Positions 35,585 to 44,887 are shown, numbered from the stretch's first letter. The stretch is DNA of 64,000 nucleotides from Collinsella aerofaciens (GCF_020181355.1 NZ_CP084004.1:186001-250000), one strand, 5' to 3'. A program made the numbers and translations. Notes: generated by a model from the sequence alone, not told the origin.

Positions 35585-35610
35585 TGGCTAACCGTTTGCC
35601 ATGGCTAACC
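35585..35610 (-). promoter_or_regulatory. Candidate iron-responsive operator of feoAB
   Basis: TGGCTAACC occurs at 35585-35593 and 35602-35610, 17 bp apart. Read on the minus strand (GGTTAGCCA) it resembles half-sites of DtxR/IdeR operators (TTAGGTTAGC type). It is 50-75 bp upstream of the feoAB start. The rest of 35611-35700 shows no feature. Confidence 0.4.
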
Positions 35611-35765
35611 ATTTAACCACGCATGATAGCGCGAACATACGACGATGTTCAATCAACAGATTGTTGCAAGGACCGTCCCCAAGTGCCGCATCTGGGCCAT
35701 AGCAACGCCGATGTCTTGGAACCGACAGACACTATGACCCAATCCGAGGGCACTAAAAAGATAGG

Positions 35766-35795
35766 AGCCCCCGCTCGTGACCGCGGGTCGGGGCT
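35766..35795 (+). ncRNA. Hairpin in the non-coding 5' end of the IS110 element (candidate bridge-RNA region)
   Basis: AGCCCC(C)GC ... GCGGGTCGGGGCT can fold as a stem at 35766-35795, about 60 bp before the transposase ATG. Known IS110-group elements carry a non-coding bridge RNA on the 5' side of the transposase, so the 35700-35856 stretch is the place to look. The RNA itself is not proven by this sequence alone. Confidence 0.3.
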
Positions 35796-35856
35796 GCGAC
35801 AATGATGTTGAAGTGCCATAGGCGCAGCCGCGCCGCAACGAGGTTGGGAGGCTCCC

Positions 35857-36978
35857 ATGCCAAAGTATTCTACCGCGTTCGGGATGGACGTCCACCTGAG
35901 GTCGACCACCGTCTGCGCCCTCGACGCGGACACCGGCGAGGCCGTGACGAGGAGGTTCCCCGGCAACCCCTGGGGCGAGATCGCCGGGTGGATGGATGGG
36001 TTCCCCGGGCCGTCGCTCGCGGCCTACGAGAGCGGCTACCTCGGCTTCGCCCCGCAAAGGGAGCTCGCCGGGCTCGGCATCGAGTGCGTCGTCGCCGCGG
36101 TCTCGAAGATCCCCAGGTCGGCCGCCGACTCGGCCTCCAAGAACGACAGGAACGACGCCGCCAGGATGGCCAAGGCGATACTCGCCCACGACATCTCCCC
36201 CGTATGGGTCCCCTCCCCCGAGGTCGAAGGCATCAGGGACCTCGCCGGCGCCTACGACGGGGCGACCGCGCGCCTGGCGACCGCCAAGCAGCGGCTGCTC
36301 GCCTTCCTCGCAAAGCGGGGGTTCGTCTACGGCGGCACCACGCCCGCCGGCAACCCGAGGAAGTACTGGGCCTACGACTTCCTGAGGTGGCTCGACAAGG
36401 TCAGGCCGGAGGACGATGGCGGGGTTCGGGCGCTCGCCGCCCTGAGGAACGAGGTCGAGGCCGCGGCGGAGGCCCGGGCGGACCTGCTCTCCGAGTACAG
36501 GGCCGCCGTGGATGCCGGCCCGATCGCCGCGGAGGTGGCCGCCCTCCAGTCGATCAAGGGCTGCGCCTTCGCGCTGGCCGCAGCCTTCTCGGCCGAGGTC
36601 GGCGACTTCACGAGGTTCCGTTCCGGAAGGCAGGTCACGGCCTATTTCGGCCTCGCGCCGAGTCAGAGGTCGAGTGGCGACTCCGTGCGGCTCGGAGGCA
36701 TCAGCGGTGCGGGCAACGCGCTCGTGAGGAAGCTGGCCGTTGAGGGCTCATGGTGCTACGCCGCGGCACGGCACCAGCCGAAGCTCATGCCGAGGGACAC
36801 GGGCGTGCCCCTCGAGATAAGGATGCACGGGAGGAAGGGGTCCGAGCGGCTCCTGCGGCGGCGCGAGGAGATGCTCGCCCGCGGCATGCCCCAGGCGAAG
36901 GCCAACGCGGCCACCGCGGCCGAGCTCGTGAGGTGGCTCTGGGCCCTCGGCATGATGTGCCGGGAGGGCGCGGAATAG
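35857..36978 (+). CDS. IS110-family transposase
   Basis: A 373-residue serine-type DEDD recombinase. The N-terminus FGMDVHLRSTTVCALDAD is the RuvC-like domain with the first Asp. The C-terminal transposase-20 domain carries LQSIKGCAFALAAAFSAEVG and FGLAPSQRSSGDSVRLGGIS with the catalytic Ser area. GGGAGG precedes ATG by five bases. Base composition is clearly more GC-rich than the flanking genes, with many AGG and CTC codons, a sign of transfer. Because IS110 elements lack inverted repeats, the exact ends cannot be fixed; flanking 36979-37187 holds no gene. Confidence 0.92.
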   Translation: MPKYSTAFGMDVHLRSTTVCALDADTGEAVTRRFPGNPWGEIAGWMDGFPGPSLAAYESGYLGFAPQRELAGLGIECVVAAVSKIPRSAADSASKNDRNDAARMAKAILAHDISPVWVPSPEVEGIRDLAGAYDGATARLATAKQRLLAFLAKRGFVYGGTTPAGNPRKYWAYDFLRWLDKVRPEDDGGVRALAALRNEVEAAAEARADLLSEYRAAVDAGPIAAEVAALQSIKGCAFALAAAFSAEVGDFTRFRSGRQVTAYFGLAPSQRSSGDSVRLGGISGAGNALVRKLAVEGSWCYAAARHQPKLMPRDTGVPLEIRMHGRKGSERLLRRREEMLARGMPQAKANAATAAELVRWLWALGMMCREGAE

Positions 36979-37187
36979 ACATGGCCCCCGTCCCGGCGAG
37001 CCGGGCGGCCTTCGGGGATACCCCCTATTTCGCTGTGCGCGCGGAGCCCTCCGCATGCGCCTCGACAGACTTGGGGAACCCCGCCGAAGGAATGGAGTGC
37101 GGGCCGACAGAACGGTATCCGCGGATATGAGACTGAGCCGAAGGCGTCGATTACATGCCGGGGGCGGACCGGGACGGGTTAACGGCA

Positions 37188-37223
37188 GGCCCCGCCGACC
37201 GATTGCAAGCGGTCGGCGGGGCC
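37188..37223. repeat. Strong hairpin downstream of the IS110 transposase
   Basis: Perfect 14-bp arms (GGCCCCGCCGACCG and its complement, 37188-37201 with 37210-37223) around an 8-base loop. It may be a terminator or may mark the element's right end. No T-run follows. Confidence 0.5.
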
Positions 37224-37261
37224 ATTGTGGCTCTTGACAGCGGATTGGGTCATATGAGCGA

Positions 37262-37401
37262 AAGCCCGCCAGGGCGAGCAAGGTGCCTTGAAGCGAGGTG
37301 GCATTGACCTTCTGGTCATGCCGCCGAAGCTGAAAGGCAGATTGCCGCTCTGGCGGGCTTGCAGCGTCAAATGGTTACGGCGTTTGGTAAAACGCCGTAA
37401 C
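37262..37401 (-). ncRNA. Structured 3' element B downstream of the esterase gene
   Basis: On the minus strand a 12-bp hairpin (37374-37401, GTTACGGCGTTT stem, 4-base loop) touches the stop codon. A long structure follows, closed by AAGCCCGCCAG (37262-37272) with CTGGCGGGCTT (37350-37360). Its inner hairpin (37300-37322) has the same loop and flanks as element A at 16728: TTGACCTTYTGGTCA and CAGATTG read on the plus strand. Stems differ in sequence but pair in both copies. Confidence 0.6.
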
Positions 37402-38303
37402 TAAAACCCGTGGCGCTCCAGAAAGCGGAAGGCCAGGCGGATCCAGGGACGGACTGCCACCTGCTTGTCCTCGTTGTCGACCGCGGTGTTGGCGTTGCCG
37501 AGCGAAAGGCCGTGACCACCCTGGTCGAAGACGTGCATCTCGCATGCAACGCCCTCCTCGGCCATGCGCTGCGCAAACGGGTAGACCTGCGCGATCGGCG
37601 CCGTCTTGTCGTCGGACACGCCCCACACAAAGGTCGGTGGCATCTGACGCGAAACATGCGTGGTGGGGCAGATGTCGGCCAGATGCTCGTCAGTTGCCTC
37701 GCCGCCCGTCACCATCGACAGGTAGTCGTTGAGCAAATCGCGTCCCGTCTTGCCGCCCGTCTTGGGCACGCGCAAGTCAATGCGCGGATCGCGCGTCTGC
37801 ATGTCGCGCACATAGGCAAAGTCGAGCAATGGATAGCCCAGCACCACGGCATCGGGACGAATGTCGTCCGGACGCGCCCCGGCAAGTGCCGCAAAGGGGC
37901 CGGTCTTCCACTGTGTTGCCAGCGAGGCGCAAATCATGCCGCCAGCAGAAAAGCCCACGACGCACACGCGCTTAGGATCGACATGCCACTCGTCGGCGTT
38001 GGCGCGCACCGTGGCGACCATCTTGGCAAGATCTGCCTGGGGATGCGGAAAGCTCACGTCACCCGTAGAACTCGTGACATAGTTGAGCACAAAGGCCTGG
38101 TAACCGTGATCCAAAAACGCAAACGCCACAGGATCCTGCTCATGCGGAGCGATATGCGTAAACGCACCTCCGCCACAGATAATCACCGCGGGGCGGCGGC
38201 CATTCGGTTTATCGGGCAACGGCTCGGCACCCAAATACGTAAACGTCGCCGGATAATCCTCGGTCGGCTCCTCGCCCCACAGCGCATGGTTCTCGACAAT
38301 CAT
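37401..38303 (-). CDS. Alpha/beta-hydrolase fold esterase
   Basis: A 300-residue serine hydrolase of the esterase/acetyl-xylan-esterase-like (Axe/BD-FAE) group. It has the oxyanion region ICGGGAFTHIAPHE, the nucleophile elbow GFSAGG, an Asp about residue 240 (VSDDKTAP) and His in QGGHGLSLG. No signal peptide is visible, so it acts in the cytoplasm. Deacetylation of imported oligosaccharides is plausible but not shown. I chose ATG 38301-38303 with AAGGGAG upstream; the frame extends further but without support. Its 3' end carries structured element B. Confidence 0.85.
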   Translation of the reverse strand: MIVENHALWGEEPTEDYPATFTYLGAEPLPDKPNGRRPAVIICGGGAFTHIAPHEQDPVAFAFLDHGYQAFVLNYVTSSTGDVSFPHPQADLAKMVATVRANADEWHVDPKRVCVVGFSAGGMICASLATQWKTGPFAALAGARPDDIRPDAVVLGYPLLDFAYVRDMQTRDPRIDLRVPKTGGKTGRDLLNDYLSMVTGGEATDEHLADICPTTHVSRQMPPTFVWGVSDDKTAPIAQVYPFAQRMAEEGVACEMHVFDQGGHGLSLGNANTAVDNEDKQVAVRPWIRLAFRFLERHGF

Positions 38304-38546
38304 ATGTGCTCCCTTCGCGCAAATTATGCGCCCTTGTTTTTCGCCTTCAAGCGTACCCCACTTGAACCCGTGGCGCAGAAACACTCCGGCAATAAGTTTC
38401 CCTTCAACTGATATATCACATAATCCCAGTTCAGAGGTATCGTTGAGCAGCGTAGAATAGGGGCGTTGACCAAGCCGCGAAACACATGTGAAACGTTTCC
38501 GGCAAACCAAACGCGCGATATGCGCCTATTTAAGTTGGAGGCAACT

Positions 38547-39110
38547 ATGGGTCTGCTCGATTCGCTTAAGTCCACCTTCACCTCGACCGGCGAGGCGTCC
38601 GTTCCGCCCGCAGCAAGCTTCGCTACCCGCGAAGGCGTCATCTATGCCCCCGTCAACGGCGTGCTCGTCAACCTGAACGAGGTTCCCGACGAGACGATCG
38701 CCTCGGGCATGCTTGGCCAGGGCTATGGCATCGAGCCCATTACCGGCACCATCTATGCGCCCGCCAACGGCCGCATCGGTGCCACCACTGTCACCAACCA
38801 CTCCATCGGCATGATCACCGAGGACGGTCTGCGCGTGTTCATCCATGTTGGCCTGGGCACCGTGGAAATGAACGGCAAGGGTTTTGCCCGCTTTGTCGAG
38901 ATGGGCGATGTGGTCAAGGCAGGCCAGCCGCTCATCAGCTTCGACCGCGAGGCCATTAAGGCCGCTGGTCACGAGGACATCGTGACCGTCATCGTCTCCG
39001 AGCTCGATCGTCTTAAGAGCATCGACCATGTCGGCGAGTCTGGAACGCTTATCGGCGGCAACCCGCTCGTCAAGCTTGGCGACCCGCTGCTGGTTGCCAA
39101 GACCAAGTAG
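38547..39110 (+). CDS. PTS EIIA component, glucose (Crr) type
   Basis: A 187-residue phosphocarrier of the PTS glucose family. It carries the conserved APANGRIG and the phosphorylated His in [18 protein letters not shown]. The N-terminal stretch of about 30 residues is longer than in E. coli Crr. GGAGG lies six bases before ATG. It stands alone between an esterase and asnS, so it is probably a shared EIIA for EIIBC proteins that lack one, such as those at 1-912 and 59239. Regulatory roles like those of enterobacterial EIIA are not established in this group. Confidence 0.9.
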   Translation: MGLLDSLKSTFTSTGEASVPPAASFATREGVIYAPVNGVLVNLNEVPDETIASGMLGQGYGIEPITGTIYAPANGRIGATTVTNHSIGMITEDGLRVFIHVGLGTVEMNGKGFARFVEMGDVVKAGQPLISFDREAIKAAGHEDIVTVIVSELDRLKSIDHVGESGTLIGGNPLVKLGDPLLVAKTK

Positions 39111-39291
39111 CCAGGCCCCACGCCACACAGCCAAAAGGCACCTCGTCAAGCGCCCACGACCATTTGGCCGCGGGCGCTTTTCGTTTGAAAAACCATCCCG
39201 CCAATGCCTTATCTGTATAGCCCAAATGAGCCGAGCTGCTAGAATATCGAACTGTATGGATAACTATCATTCAACCGTTATGGGAGGATAC

Positions 39292-40695
39292 GTGAACCGC
39301 ACCAAAATCGCGCAGCTCTATGCCGATGCCGAGCCGCTCGGCGGCCAGACCGTCACCGTCGCCGGCTGGGTCAAGTCCGTCCGCGACATGAAGAACTTTG
39401 GCTTCGTTACGCTCAACGACGGCAGCTGCTTCCGCGACCTGCAGGTCGTCATGAACCGCGAGGCACTCGACAACTACGACGAGATCGCCCATCAAAACGT
39501 CTCGGCCGCACTCATTTGCACCGGCACCGTCAAGCTGACCCCCGATGCGCCCCAGCCTTTCGAGCTTTCTGCCACCTCCATCGAGGTCGAGGGCGTCAGC
39601 GCCCCGGATTACCCGCTGCAGAAGAAGCGCGCAACCGTCGAGTTCCTGCGCACCCAGCAGCACCTGCGCCCGCGCACCAACCTGTTCCGCGCCGTGTTCC
39701 GCATCCGCTCTGTCGCGGCTGCCGCCATCCACCGCTTCTTCCAGGAGCAGGGCTTTGTCTACGTCAACACCCCCATCATCACCACGAGTGACTGCGAGGG
39801 CGCCGGCGAGATGTTCCGCGTGACCACGCTCGACCCCAAAAATCCGCCCCTCACCGAGTCCGGCGAGGTCGACTGGAGCCAGGACTTCTTCGGCAAGCAT
39901 GCAAGCCTCACCGTGTCCGGCCAGCTCAATGCCGAGAACTTTGCCATGGCCTTTGGCGACGTGTACACCTTTGGCCCCACCTTCCGTGCCGAGAACTCCA
40001 ACACCACGCGCCACGCCGCCGAGTTTTGGATGATCGAGCCCGAGATGGCCTTTGCCGACCTTAACGACTACATGGATAACGCCGAGGCCATGCTCAAGTA
40101 CGTCCTTAAGGACGTCATGGCCACCTGCCCCGACGAGCTCAATATGCTCAACAAGTTTGTGGACAAGGGTCTGCTCGAGCGCCTGGACCATGTCGCCAAC
40201 TCCGACTTCGCCCGCGTTACCTACACCGAGGCCGTCGAAATCCTGGAGCAGGCAGTCGCTGCTGGCCACCAGTTTGATTACCCCGTCAGCTGGGGCATCG
40301 ACCTGCAGACCGAGCACGAGCGCTTCCTGACCGAGGAGCACTTTAAGCGCCCGACCTTCGTGACCGACTACCCGGCCGAGATCAAGGCGTTCTACATGCG
40401 CATGAACGAGGACGGCAAGACCGTCGCCGCCGCCGACTGCCTGGTTCCCGGTATCGGCGAGATTATCGGCGGCTCCCAGCGCGAGGAGCGCCTGGATCTG
40501 CTCGAGGCCCGCATCAAGGACCTGGGCATGAATCCCGAGCAGTACAAGTACTACCTTGACCTGCGCCGCTACGGTTCCTGCAAGCACGCCGGCTACGGTC
40601 TGGGCTTCGAGCGCTTGGTCATGTATCTGACCGGCGTGGGCAACATCCGCGACGTCCTGCCGCACCCGCGCACCGTGGGCAACGCCGACTTCTAA
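39292..40695 (+). CDS. asnS: Asparaginyl-tRNA synthetase
   Basis: A 467-residue class II synthetase that charges tRNA-Asn. An OB-fold anticodon domain ([21 protein letters not shown]) precedes the catalytic core with class II motif 2 ([19 protein letters not shown]) and motif 3 ([13 protein letters not shown]). I chose GTG 39292-39294 because GGGAGG precedes it by four bases and the protein then starts like other AsnRS ([10 protein letters not shown]). ATG 39280 and ATG 39256 in frame are possible alternatives. It has its own promoter-like TAGAAT and a strong terminator. Confidence 0.95.
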   Translation: MNRTKIAQLYADAEPLGGQTVTVAGWVKSVRDMKNFGFVTLNDGSCFRDLQVVMNREALDNYDEIAHQNVSAALICTGTVKLTPDAPQPFELSATSIEVEGVSAPDYPLQKKRATVEFLRTQQHLRPRTNLFRAVFRIRSVAAAAIHRFFQEQGFVYVNTPIITTSDCEGAGEMFRVTTLDPKNPPLTESGEVDWSQDFFGKHASLTVSGQLNAENFAMAFGDVYTFGPTFRAENSNTTRHAAEFWMIEPEMAFADLNDYMDNAEAMLKYVLKDVMATCPDELNMLNKFVDKGLLERLDHVANSDFARVTYTEAVEILEQAVAAGHQFDYPVSWGIDLQTEHERFLTEEHFKRPTFVTDYPAEIKAFYMRMNEDGKTVAAADCLVPGIGEIIGGSQREERLDLLEARIKDLGMNPEQYKYYLDLRRYGSCKHAGYGLGFERLVMYLTGVGNIRDVLPHPRTVGNADF

Positions 40696-40743
40696 TCGTC
40701 GGACGCTAGCTCGCGTCGCCACACGCCAACGCTCATCGCATAA

Positions 40744-40777
40744 GCGTCTCTCGACATCGGTCGAGAGACGCTTTTTT
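40744..40777 (+). terminator. asnS terminator
   Basis: Perfect GCGTCTCTCGAC / GTCGAGAGACGC stem with an ATCG loop followed by TTTTTT, about 50 bases after the asnS stop. Confidence 0.9.
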
Positions 40778-40898
40778 CAACAGCATCCGTCAAGCTTTTG
40801 GCAAGTTTTTGGTCAGTTGAGCAGGGCTGTTGAAAACTCGGCCCGCCGTTTGCCGACGACTACCGACCGCCCAGAGCGCCCTGCGCCCCTGGGAAAGC

Positions 40899-40949
40899 CC
40901 CACGTCCTAGGCTCCATACCGTCGCCACCCAAAACGGAAAGGACGTGGG
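40899..40949 (+). promoter_or_regulatory. Inverted repeat covering the ribosome site of the WYL regulator gene
   Basis: CCCACGTCCT (40899-40908) and AGGACGTGGG (40940-40949) are exact inverted copies. The right copy overlaps the AAAGGAC ribosome-binding stretch just before ATG 40954. It may be an autoregulatory operator, or a hairpin that hides the ribosome site. Confidence 0.5.
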
Positions 40950-40953
40950 CACG

Positions 40954-41739
40954 ATGACCGAAGCCGCTGTTGAAACCTACGACACCACGACGAGGGGCGC
41001 CGCCTCGATGGCAGCCTATCGCGCCGTTCGCATCCTGCAGCTCTTGAGCGAAAACACCGGCGAAGACAAGGCCATGCTTTCCGATGAGCTGATCCGGCGC
41101 CTCGCCCATCCCGACGACCCCGCCCGCATGCCCATCTCGGCGGCGCGGCGCAGCATCTACACCGCCATCTCCGCGCTTCGCCATGCCGGATACGAAATTG
41201 AGTACAAACGCGGCGTGGGCTACAAACTTCTTACCCGCCCGCTCACCGATGAAGAGATCATCCGGCTCCACGGTATGGTCATGCGCAACCGCTCCACGCC
41301 TATCGCTATCCGCAAGAGCATGGCGCAGCACTTAGTTGCCATGGCGAGCGCCGACGTTCGCGGCTACCTCGATACACCCGAACCCGCTCCAAGCGCAGGC
41401 AGCAAGGCTACCAAGGCAACACGCACGCCCATCAAGCGCATCGACACGTGCGAGCTCGTCGAGCAGGCCATCGACCACGGAACCACGGTGAGTTTTGATA
41501 TTTCGAGCGTCACGACACGCGGCGAAACCGAAGCAGCACGGATGACACTCCGTCCCTTTGCCATCAGGCAGCGCGATGGCATCTCGTATCTGCTGGGAAC
41601 GGTCTACGACGCCCGAGGCACCGACGATACGCTGCGCACCGTCGAGATCGCCCGTATGAGAAACGTCACCACACGTCTCCTCGACGGCAAGAAGCTCTTC
41701 GCCGCCCTAGACGAGGACGACGCCTCCTCCGCCGCATAA
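40954..41739 (+). CDS. WYL-domain-like transcriptional regulator with N-terminal winged helix
   Basis: A 261-residue regulator. The N-terminal part (about 20-90) has AVRILQLLSENTGED and SARRSIYTAISALRHAGYEI, a DeoR/HTH_11-like winged helix. The C-terminal part (about 165-250) reads like a WYL ligand-sensing domain (RPFAIRQRDGISYLLGTVYD). These proteins often sense nucleic acid, nucleotides or other ligands. ATG 40954 is preferred over GTG 40945, which is too close to the ribosome site. It precedes the ABC importer but is separated from it by 159 bases with its own promoter-like region. Confidence 0.75.
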   Translation: MTEAAVETYDTTTRGAASMAAYRAVRILQLLSENTGEDKAMLSDELIRRLAHPDDPARMPISAARRSIYTAISALRHAGYEIEYKRGVGYKLLTRPLTDEEIIRLHGMVMRNRSTPIAIRKSMAQHLVAMASADVRGYLDTPEPAPSAGSKATKATRTPIKRIDTCELVEQAIDHGTTVSFDISSVTTRGETEAARMTLRPFAIRQRDGISYLLGTVYDARGTDDTLRTVEIARMRNVTTRLLDGKKLFAALDEDDASSAA

Positions 41740-41898
41740 GACCCTCCGCCGCCCATTCGACTACCCGTACCGCCCATCCGATTCTGTATTAAAAACCCGC
41801 CAGGCTGTTGTAAAAATGGACATCAGCGCTACTATAGTTCCACTTGCACTTTGTCCCAGTGCAGTGTTTCCAGCCATTTTTATACTGGGGGTAATGAT

Positions 41899-42879
41899 AT
41901 GAAGGACATCACCATCAGCCGCAGGAGCCTTCTGGTCTCCGCTGGCCTGCTCGCGCTCGCCCCGCTCGCCGGATGCGGCGGCAACTCTGGTTCCGGCTCT
42001 GTTGCCGCCGGTTCCGACTACACTATCGGCGTTCTGCAGCTCATCGAGCACTCCGCACTCGATGCCGCCAACGACGGCTTTGTCAAGGCCATCAAGGAGA
42101 GCGGCCTTAAGGTCAAGATCGACCAGAAGAACGCCCAGAACGACCAGTCCACGTGTAAGTCCATTGCTGACAAGTTTGTGGGCGACAACGTCAACCTGAT
42201 TTATGCCATCGCCACGCCCGCCGCGCAGGCTGCCGCCGGCGCCACGGCCGATATCCCCATCGTGGGCTGCGCCATCACCGACTACGCCGCCTCCGGCCTG
42301 GTCCAGGACAACGACAAGCCGGGCACCAACGTCACGGGCGCTTCCGACCTCACCCCGGTCGCCGAGCAGCTCGAGATGATGCAGAAGGTCCTGCCCGACG
42401 TTAAAAAGGTCGGCCTGCTCTACTGCACCGCCGAGTCCAACTCCGACGTCCAGATCAAGGCCGCCAAGAAGGAGCTCGACAAGCTGGGCCTCGAGTACAC
42501 CGATTTCACCGTCTCGAGCTCCAACGAGATTCAGTCCGTCGTCGAGTCTGCCGTGGGCAAGGTCGACGCGCTGTACTCCCCCACCGACAACACCATCGCC
42601 GCGGGCGCCTCGCAGGTGGGCCAGATCTGCAAGGAGAACAAGCTTCCCTTCGTGACTGGCGAGGAGGGCATGTGCATGGCCGGCGGCCTGTTCACCCTCT
42701 CCATCAATTACGAGGATCTGGGCTACGCCGCGGGCGAGATGGCCGTCAAGATTCTGAAGGGCGAGGCCAAGCCCGAAGACATGCCTATCAAGCACCTCTC
42801 GAGCAAGGACCTGGTCGTCGTCAAGAACGACGAGATGGCCGAGGCCCTGGGCATCGACCTTTCCGCTCTGGACGCGTAA
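41899..42879 (+). CDS. ABC transporter substrate-binding lipoprotein (ABC_sub_bind family)
   Basis: A 326-residue solute-binding protein of the family found with TrpXYZ-type aromatic-amino-acid importers. It has an N-terminal signal with SRRSLLVSAG and lipobox LAGC, so it is anchored to the outer face of the membrane. The SRR also allows a twin-arginine reading. The two-lobed fold of the PF04392 group follows. It is the first gene of SBP-permease-ATPase. TATAGT at 41833 is a plausible -10. The ligand is inferred only from relatives. Confidence 0.85.
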   Translation: MKDITISRRSLLVSAGLLALAPLAGCGGNSGSGSVAAGSDYTIGVLQLIEHSALDAANDGFVKAIKESGLKVKIDQKNAQNDQSTCKSIADKFVGDNVNLIYAIATPAAQAAAGATADIPIVGCAITDYAASGLVQDNDKPGTNVTGASDLTPVAEQLEMMQKVLPDVKKVGLLYCTAESNSDVQIKAAKKELDKLGLEYTDFTVSSSNEIQSVVESAVGKVDALYSPTDNTIAAGASQVGQICKENKLPFVTGEEGMCMAGGLFTLSINYEDLGYAAGEMAVKILKGEAKPEDMPIKHLSSKDLVVVKNDEMAEALGIDLSALDA

Positions 42880-43082
42880 TGCTATACGCGGCATGCGTCT
42901 AGAGCCCGTGCTCGCGCTTTAGCTGCGTTATTCAATATCTGAGCCACAGGGGCGGGCGCTGTAGACCGGCGTCCGCCCTGCTTGTTTCAGGTAAAACAAA
43001 ACGTCTGTCCGCAGCTCTTCTATGCATTGTTACCGCTATTATGGTGAATCACGTGTCCACCCTATCCTAGGAGGTATGAAGC

Positions 43083-44006
43083 ATGCTCATTGCATTGCAG
43101 GGCGCCGTTTCGCAGGGCGTCCTCTGGGGCATTATGGTGCTTGGCGTGTTTATCACGTTCCGCCTGCTCGACATTCCCGATATGACCTGCGACGGCAGCT
43201 TTGCCCTCGGCGGCTGCGTCTGCGCTGTGCTCATCGTCAATAACAACGTCGACCCGCTGCTCGCCGTGCTGGCCGGTATGTGCGCCGGCGCCATCGCGGG
43301 TGCCGTCACGGGCATTTTGACCACCGTCTTCGAGATTCCCGCGATCCTCGCCGGAATCCTCACCCAGATCAGCCTGTGGTCCATCAACCTGCGCATCATG
43401 GGCAAGTCCAATACGCCAATTCTTGCCAAGGGCACCGTGTTCTCGGCCGTCAGCAATATGACCGGTCTGCCGCAGTCCACCGTTGCCATCATCTTGGGCA
43501 TCCTGCTCGCCGTGGCTATCGTTGCCATCCTGTATTGGTTCTTTGGCACCGAGATCGGCTCGGCGCTGCGCGCCACCGGCAACAACGAGTACATGATCCG
43601 CGCTCTGGGCGTCAACACCAACTCCACCAAGATGATCGCCCTCGTGCTCTCCAACGCCCTCATCGGCCTTTCGGGCGCGCTTATCTGCCAGAGCCAGAAG
43701 TATGCCGACATTGGTATGGGCACCGGTGCCATCGTTATCGGTCTTGCCGCCATTGTTATCGGTGAGGTGCTCGGCCGTCTGCTGCCCGGCGGCCTCACGC
43801 AGTTTAGCGTCCGTCTTGCCTCCGCCGTCTTTGGCTCCGTGGTGTACTTCCTTATCCGCGCCATCGTGCTGCAGTTGGGCATGGACGCCAACGACATGAA
43901 GTTGCTCTCCGCCGTGATCGTCGCCGTGGCCCTGTGCGTGCCCGTGGTTTGGGAGCGCTATAAGCTCCGCAGCTCCTACACGAAGGGGGATGAGGCAGAT
44001 GCTTAA
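43083..44006 (+). CDS. ABC transporter permease (BPD_transp_2 family)
   Basis: A 307-residue inner-membrane permease with about nine hydrophobic segments, of the branched-chain-amino-acid type permease family. Glycine-rich membrane text such as GVLWGIMVLGVFITFRLLDI and a loop with DALRAtgnNEYMIRALGV (ATGNNEYMIRALGV) fit the EAA-type loop that contacts the ATPase. AGGAGG lies eight bases before ATG. A GC-rich hairpin is in the 203-base gap after the SBP gene. The ATPase gene follows immediately and overlaps. Confidence 0.85.
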   Translation: MLIALQGAVSQGVLWGIMVLGVFITFRLLDIPDMTCDGSFALGGCVCAVLIVNNNVDPLLAVLAGMCAGAIAGAVTGILTTVFEIPAILAGILTQISLWSINLRIMGKSNTPILAKGTVFSAVSNMTGLPQSTVAIILGILLAVAIVAILYWFFGTEIGSALRATGNNEYMIRALGVNTNSTKMIALVLSNALIGLSGALICQSQKYADIGMGTGAIVIGLAAIVIGEVLGRLLPGGLTQFSVRLASAVFGSVVYFLIRAIVLQLGMDANDMKLLSAVIVAVALCVPVVWERYKLRSSYTKGDEADA

Positions 44007-44793
44007 GCTCTCGCACGTCAAGAAGACCTTTAACAAGGGCACCGTCACCGAGAAGCGCGCGCTCACCGGCGTCGACCTCACCCTGAATGACGGCGACTTT
44101 GTAACCGTGATCGGCGGCAATGGCGCCGGCAAGTCCACGCTGCTCAACATGATCGCCGGCGTGTACCCGCTCGATTCGGGCGTTATTGAGCTCGACGGCA
44201 CCGACATCTCGCGCCTGAGCGAGTCGCAGCGCGCCAAGTACCTGGGCCGCGTGTTTCAGGACCCCATGCGCGGTACCGCTGCCGACATGCAAATCGCCGA
44301 GAACCTGGCCCTCGCCAAGCGTCGCGGCCAGCGTCGCGGCCTTTCGTGGGGCGTCACCAAGGCCGAGAAAGATGAGTACGTTGAGCTGCTCAAGCGCCTG
44401 GACCTTGGTCTGGACACGCGTCTCAACGCCAAGGTCGGCCTGCTCTCGGGCGGCCAGCGCCAGGCACTCACCCTGCTCATGGCCACGCTCACCAAGCCAC
44501 GCCTGCTGCTGCTCGACGAGCACACCGCGGCCCTCGACCCCAAGACGGCCTCTAAGGTGCTCAATCTGACCGAGGAGATCGTCGACGAGAACCACCTCAC
44601 CACGCTCATGGTCACGCATAACATGAACGACGCTATCCGTCTGGGCAACCGTCTGATCATGATGCACGAAGGCCACGTGATCTACGACGTGGCGGGCGAT
44701 GAGAAGAAGTCGCTCACCGTAGCCGACCTGCTGCAGAAGTTCGAGGAGGTCTCGGGCGGCGAGCTCGCCAACGACCGCATGCTGCTGAGCTAA
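43999..44793 (+). CDS. ABC transporter ATP-binding protein
   Basis: A 264-residue ABC ATPase with Walker A GGNGAGKST, Q-loop region VFQDP, signature LSGGQRQALTLL and Walker B LLLLDEHTAALD, then the H-loop MVTHN. It overlaps the permease by 8 bases. ATG 43999 is preferred as it is nine bases from AAGGGGG; ATG 43990 is nearer. With the two preceding genes it makes one importer. Confidence 0.9.
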   Translation: MLKLSHVKKTFNKGTVTEKRALTGVDLTLNDGDFVTVIGGNGAGKSTLLNMIAGVYPLDSGVIELDGTDISRLSESQRAKYLGRVFQDPMRGTAADMQIAENLALAKRRGQRRGLSWGVTKAEKDEYVELLKRLDLGLDTRLNAKVGLLSGGQRQALTLLMATLTKPRLLLLDEHTAALDPKTASKVLNLTEEIVDENHLTTLMVTHNMNDAIRLGNRLIMMHEGHVIYDVAGDEKKSLTVADLLQKFEEVSGGELANDRMLLS

Positions 44794-44832
44794 AACCTGC
44801 CAAAAAGGGACAGGTTTATTTTGGCAGGTTTT
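44792..44832 (+). terminator. Inverted repeat after the ABC operon (contains dispersed element copy 2)
   Basis: AAAACCTGCCAAAA (44792-44805) and TTTTGGCAGGTTTT (44819-44832) are perfect inverted copies around a 13-base loop, starting within the stop codon. The dispersed element at 44807-44847 matches 14872-14912. Confidence 0.6.
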
Positions 44833-44847
44833 ATCTGCGCAAACGTC
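44807..44847. repeat. Dispersed 41-bp intergenic sequence, copy 2
   Basis: Begins GGGACAGGTTTATTTTGG and ends AAACGTC like the copy at 14872-14912, with about four differences. It forms the loop and right arm of the inverted repeat at 44792-44832. Confidence 0.6.
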
Positions 44848-44887
44848 AAAACCGCCGCTAAGGGACAGGCGCCCTTGCGGCGGTTTT
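44848..44887 (+). terminator. Terminator hairpin after the ABC operon
   Basis: AAAACCGCCGC (44848-44858) pairs with GCGGCGGTTTT (44877-44887), with AAGGG/CCCTT inside. It ends in TTTT just upstream of the nucleotidase gene. Confidence 0.7.

Noticed and set aside
36979-37187. Small genes after the IS110 transposase
   Set aside because: Short frames there have no ribosome sites or conserved text; it is more likely the element's non-coding end.
41740-41898. T-box or other riboswitch before the ABC importer
   Set aside because: The leader is short and has no specifier loop or conserved T-box bulge sequence.
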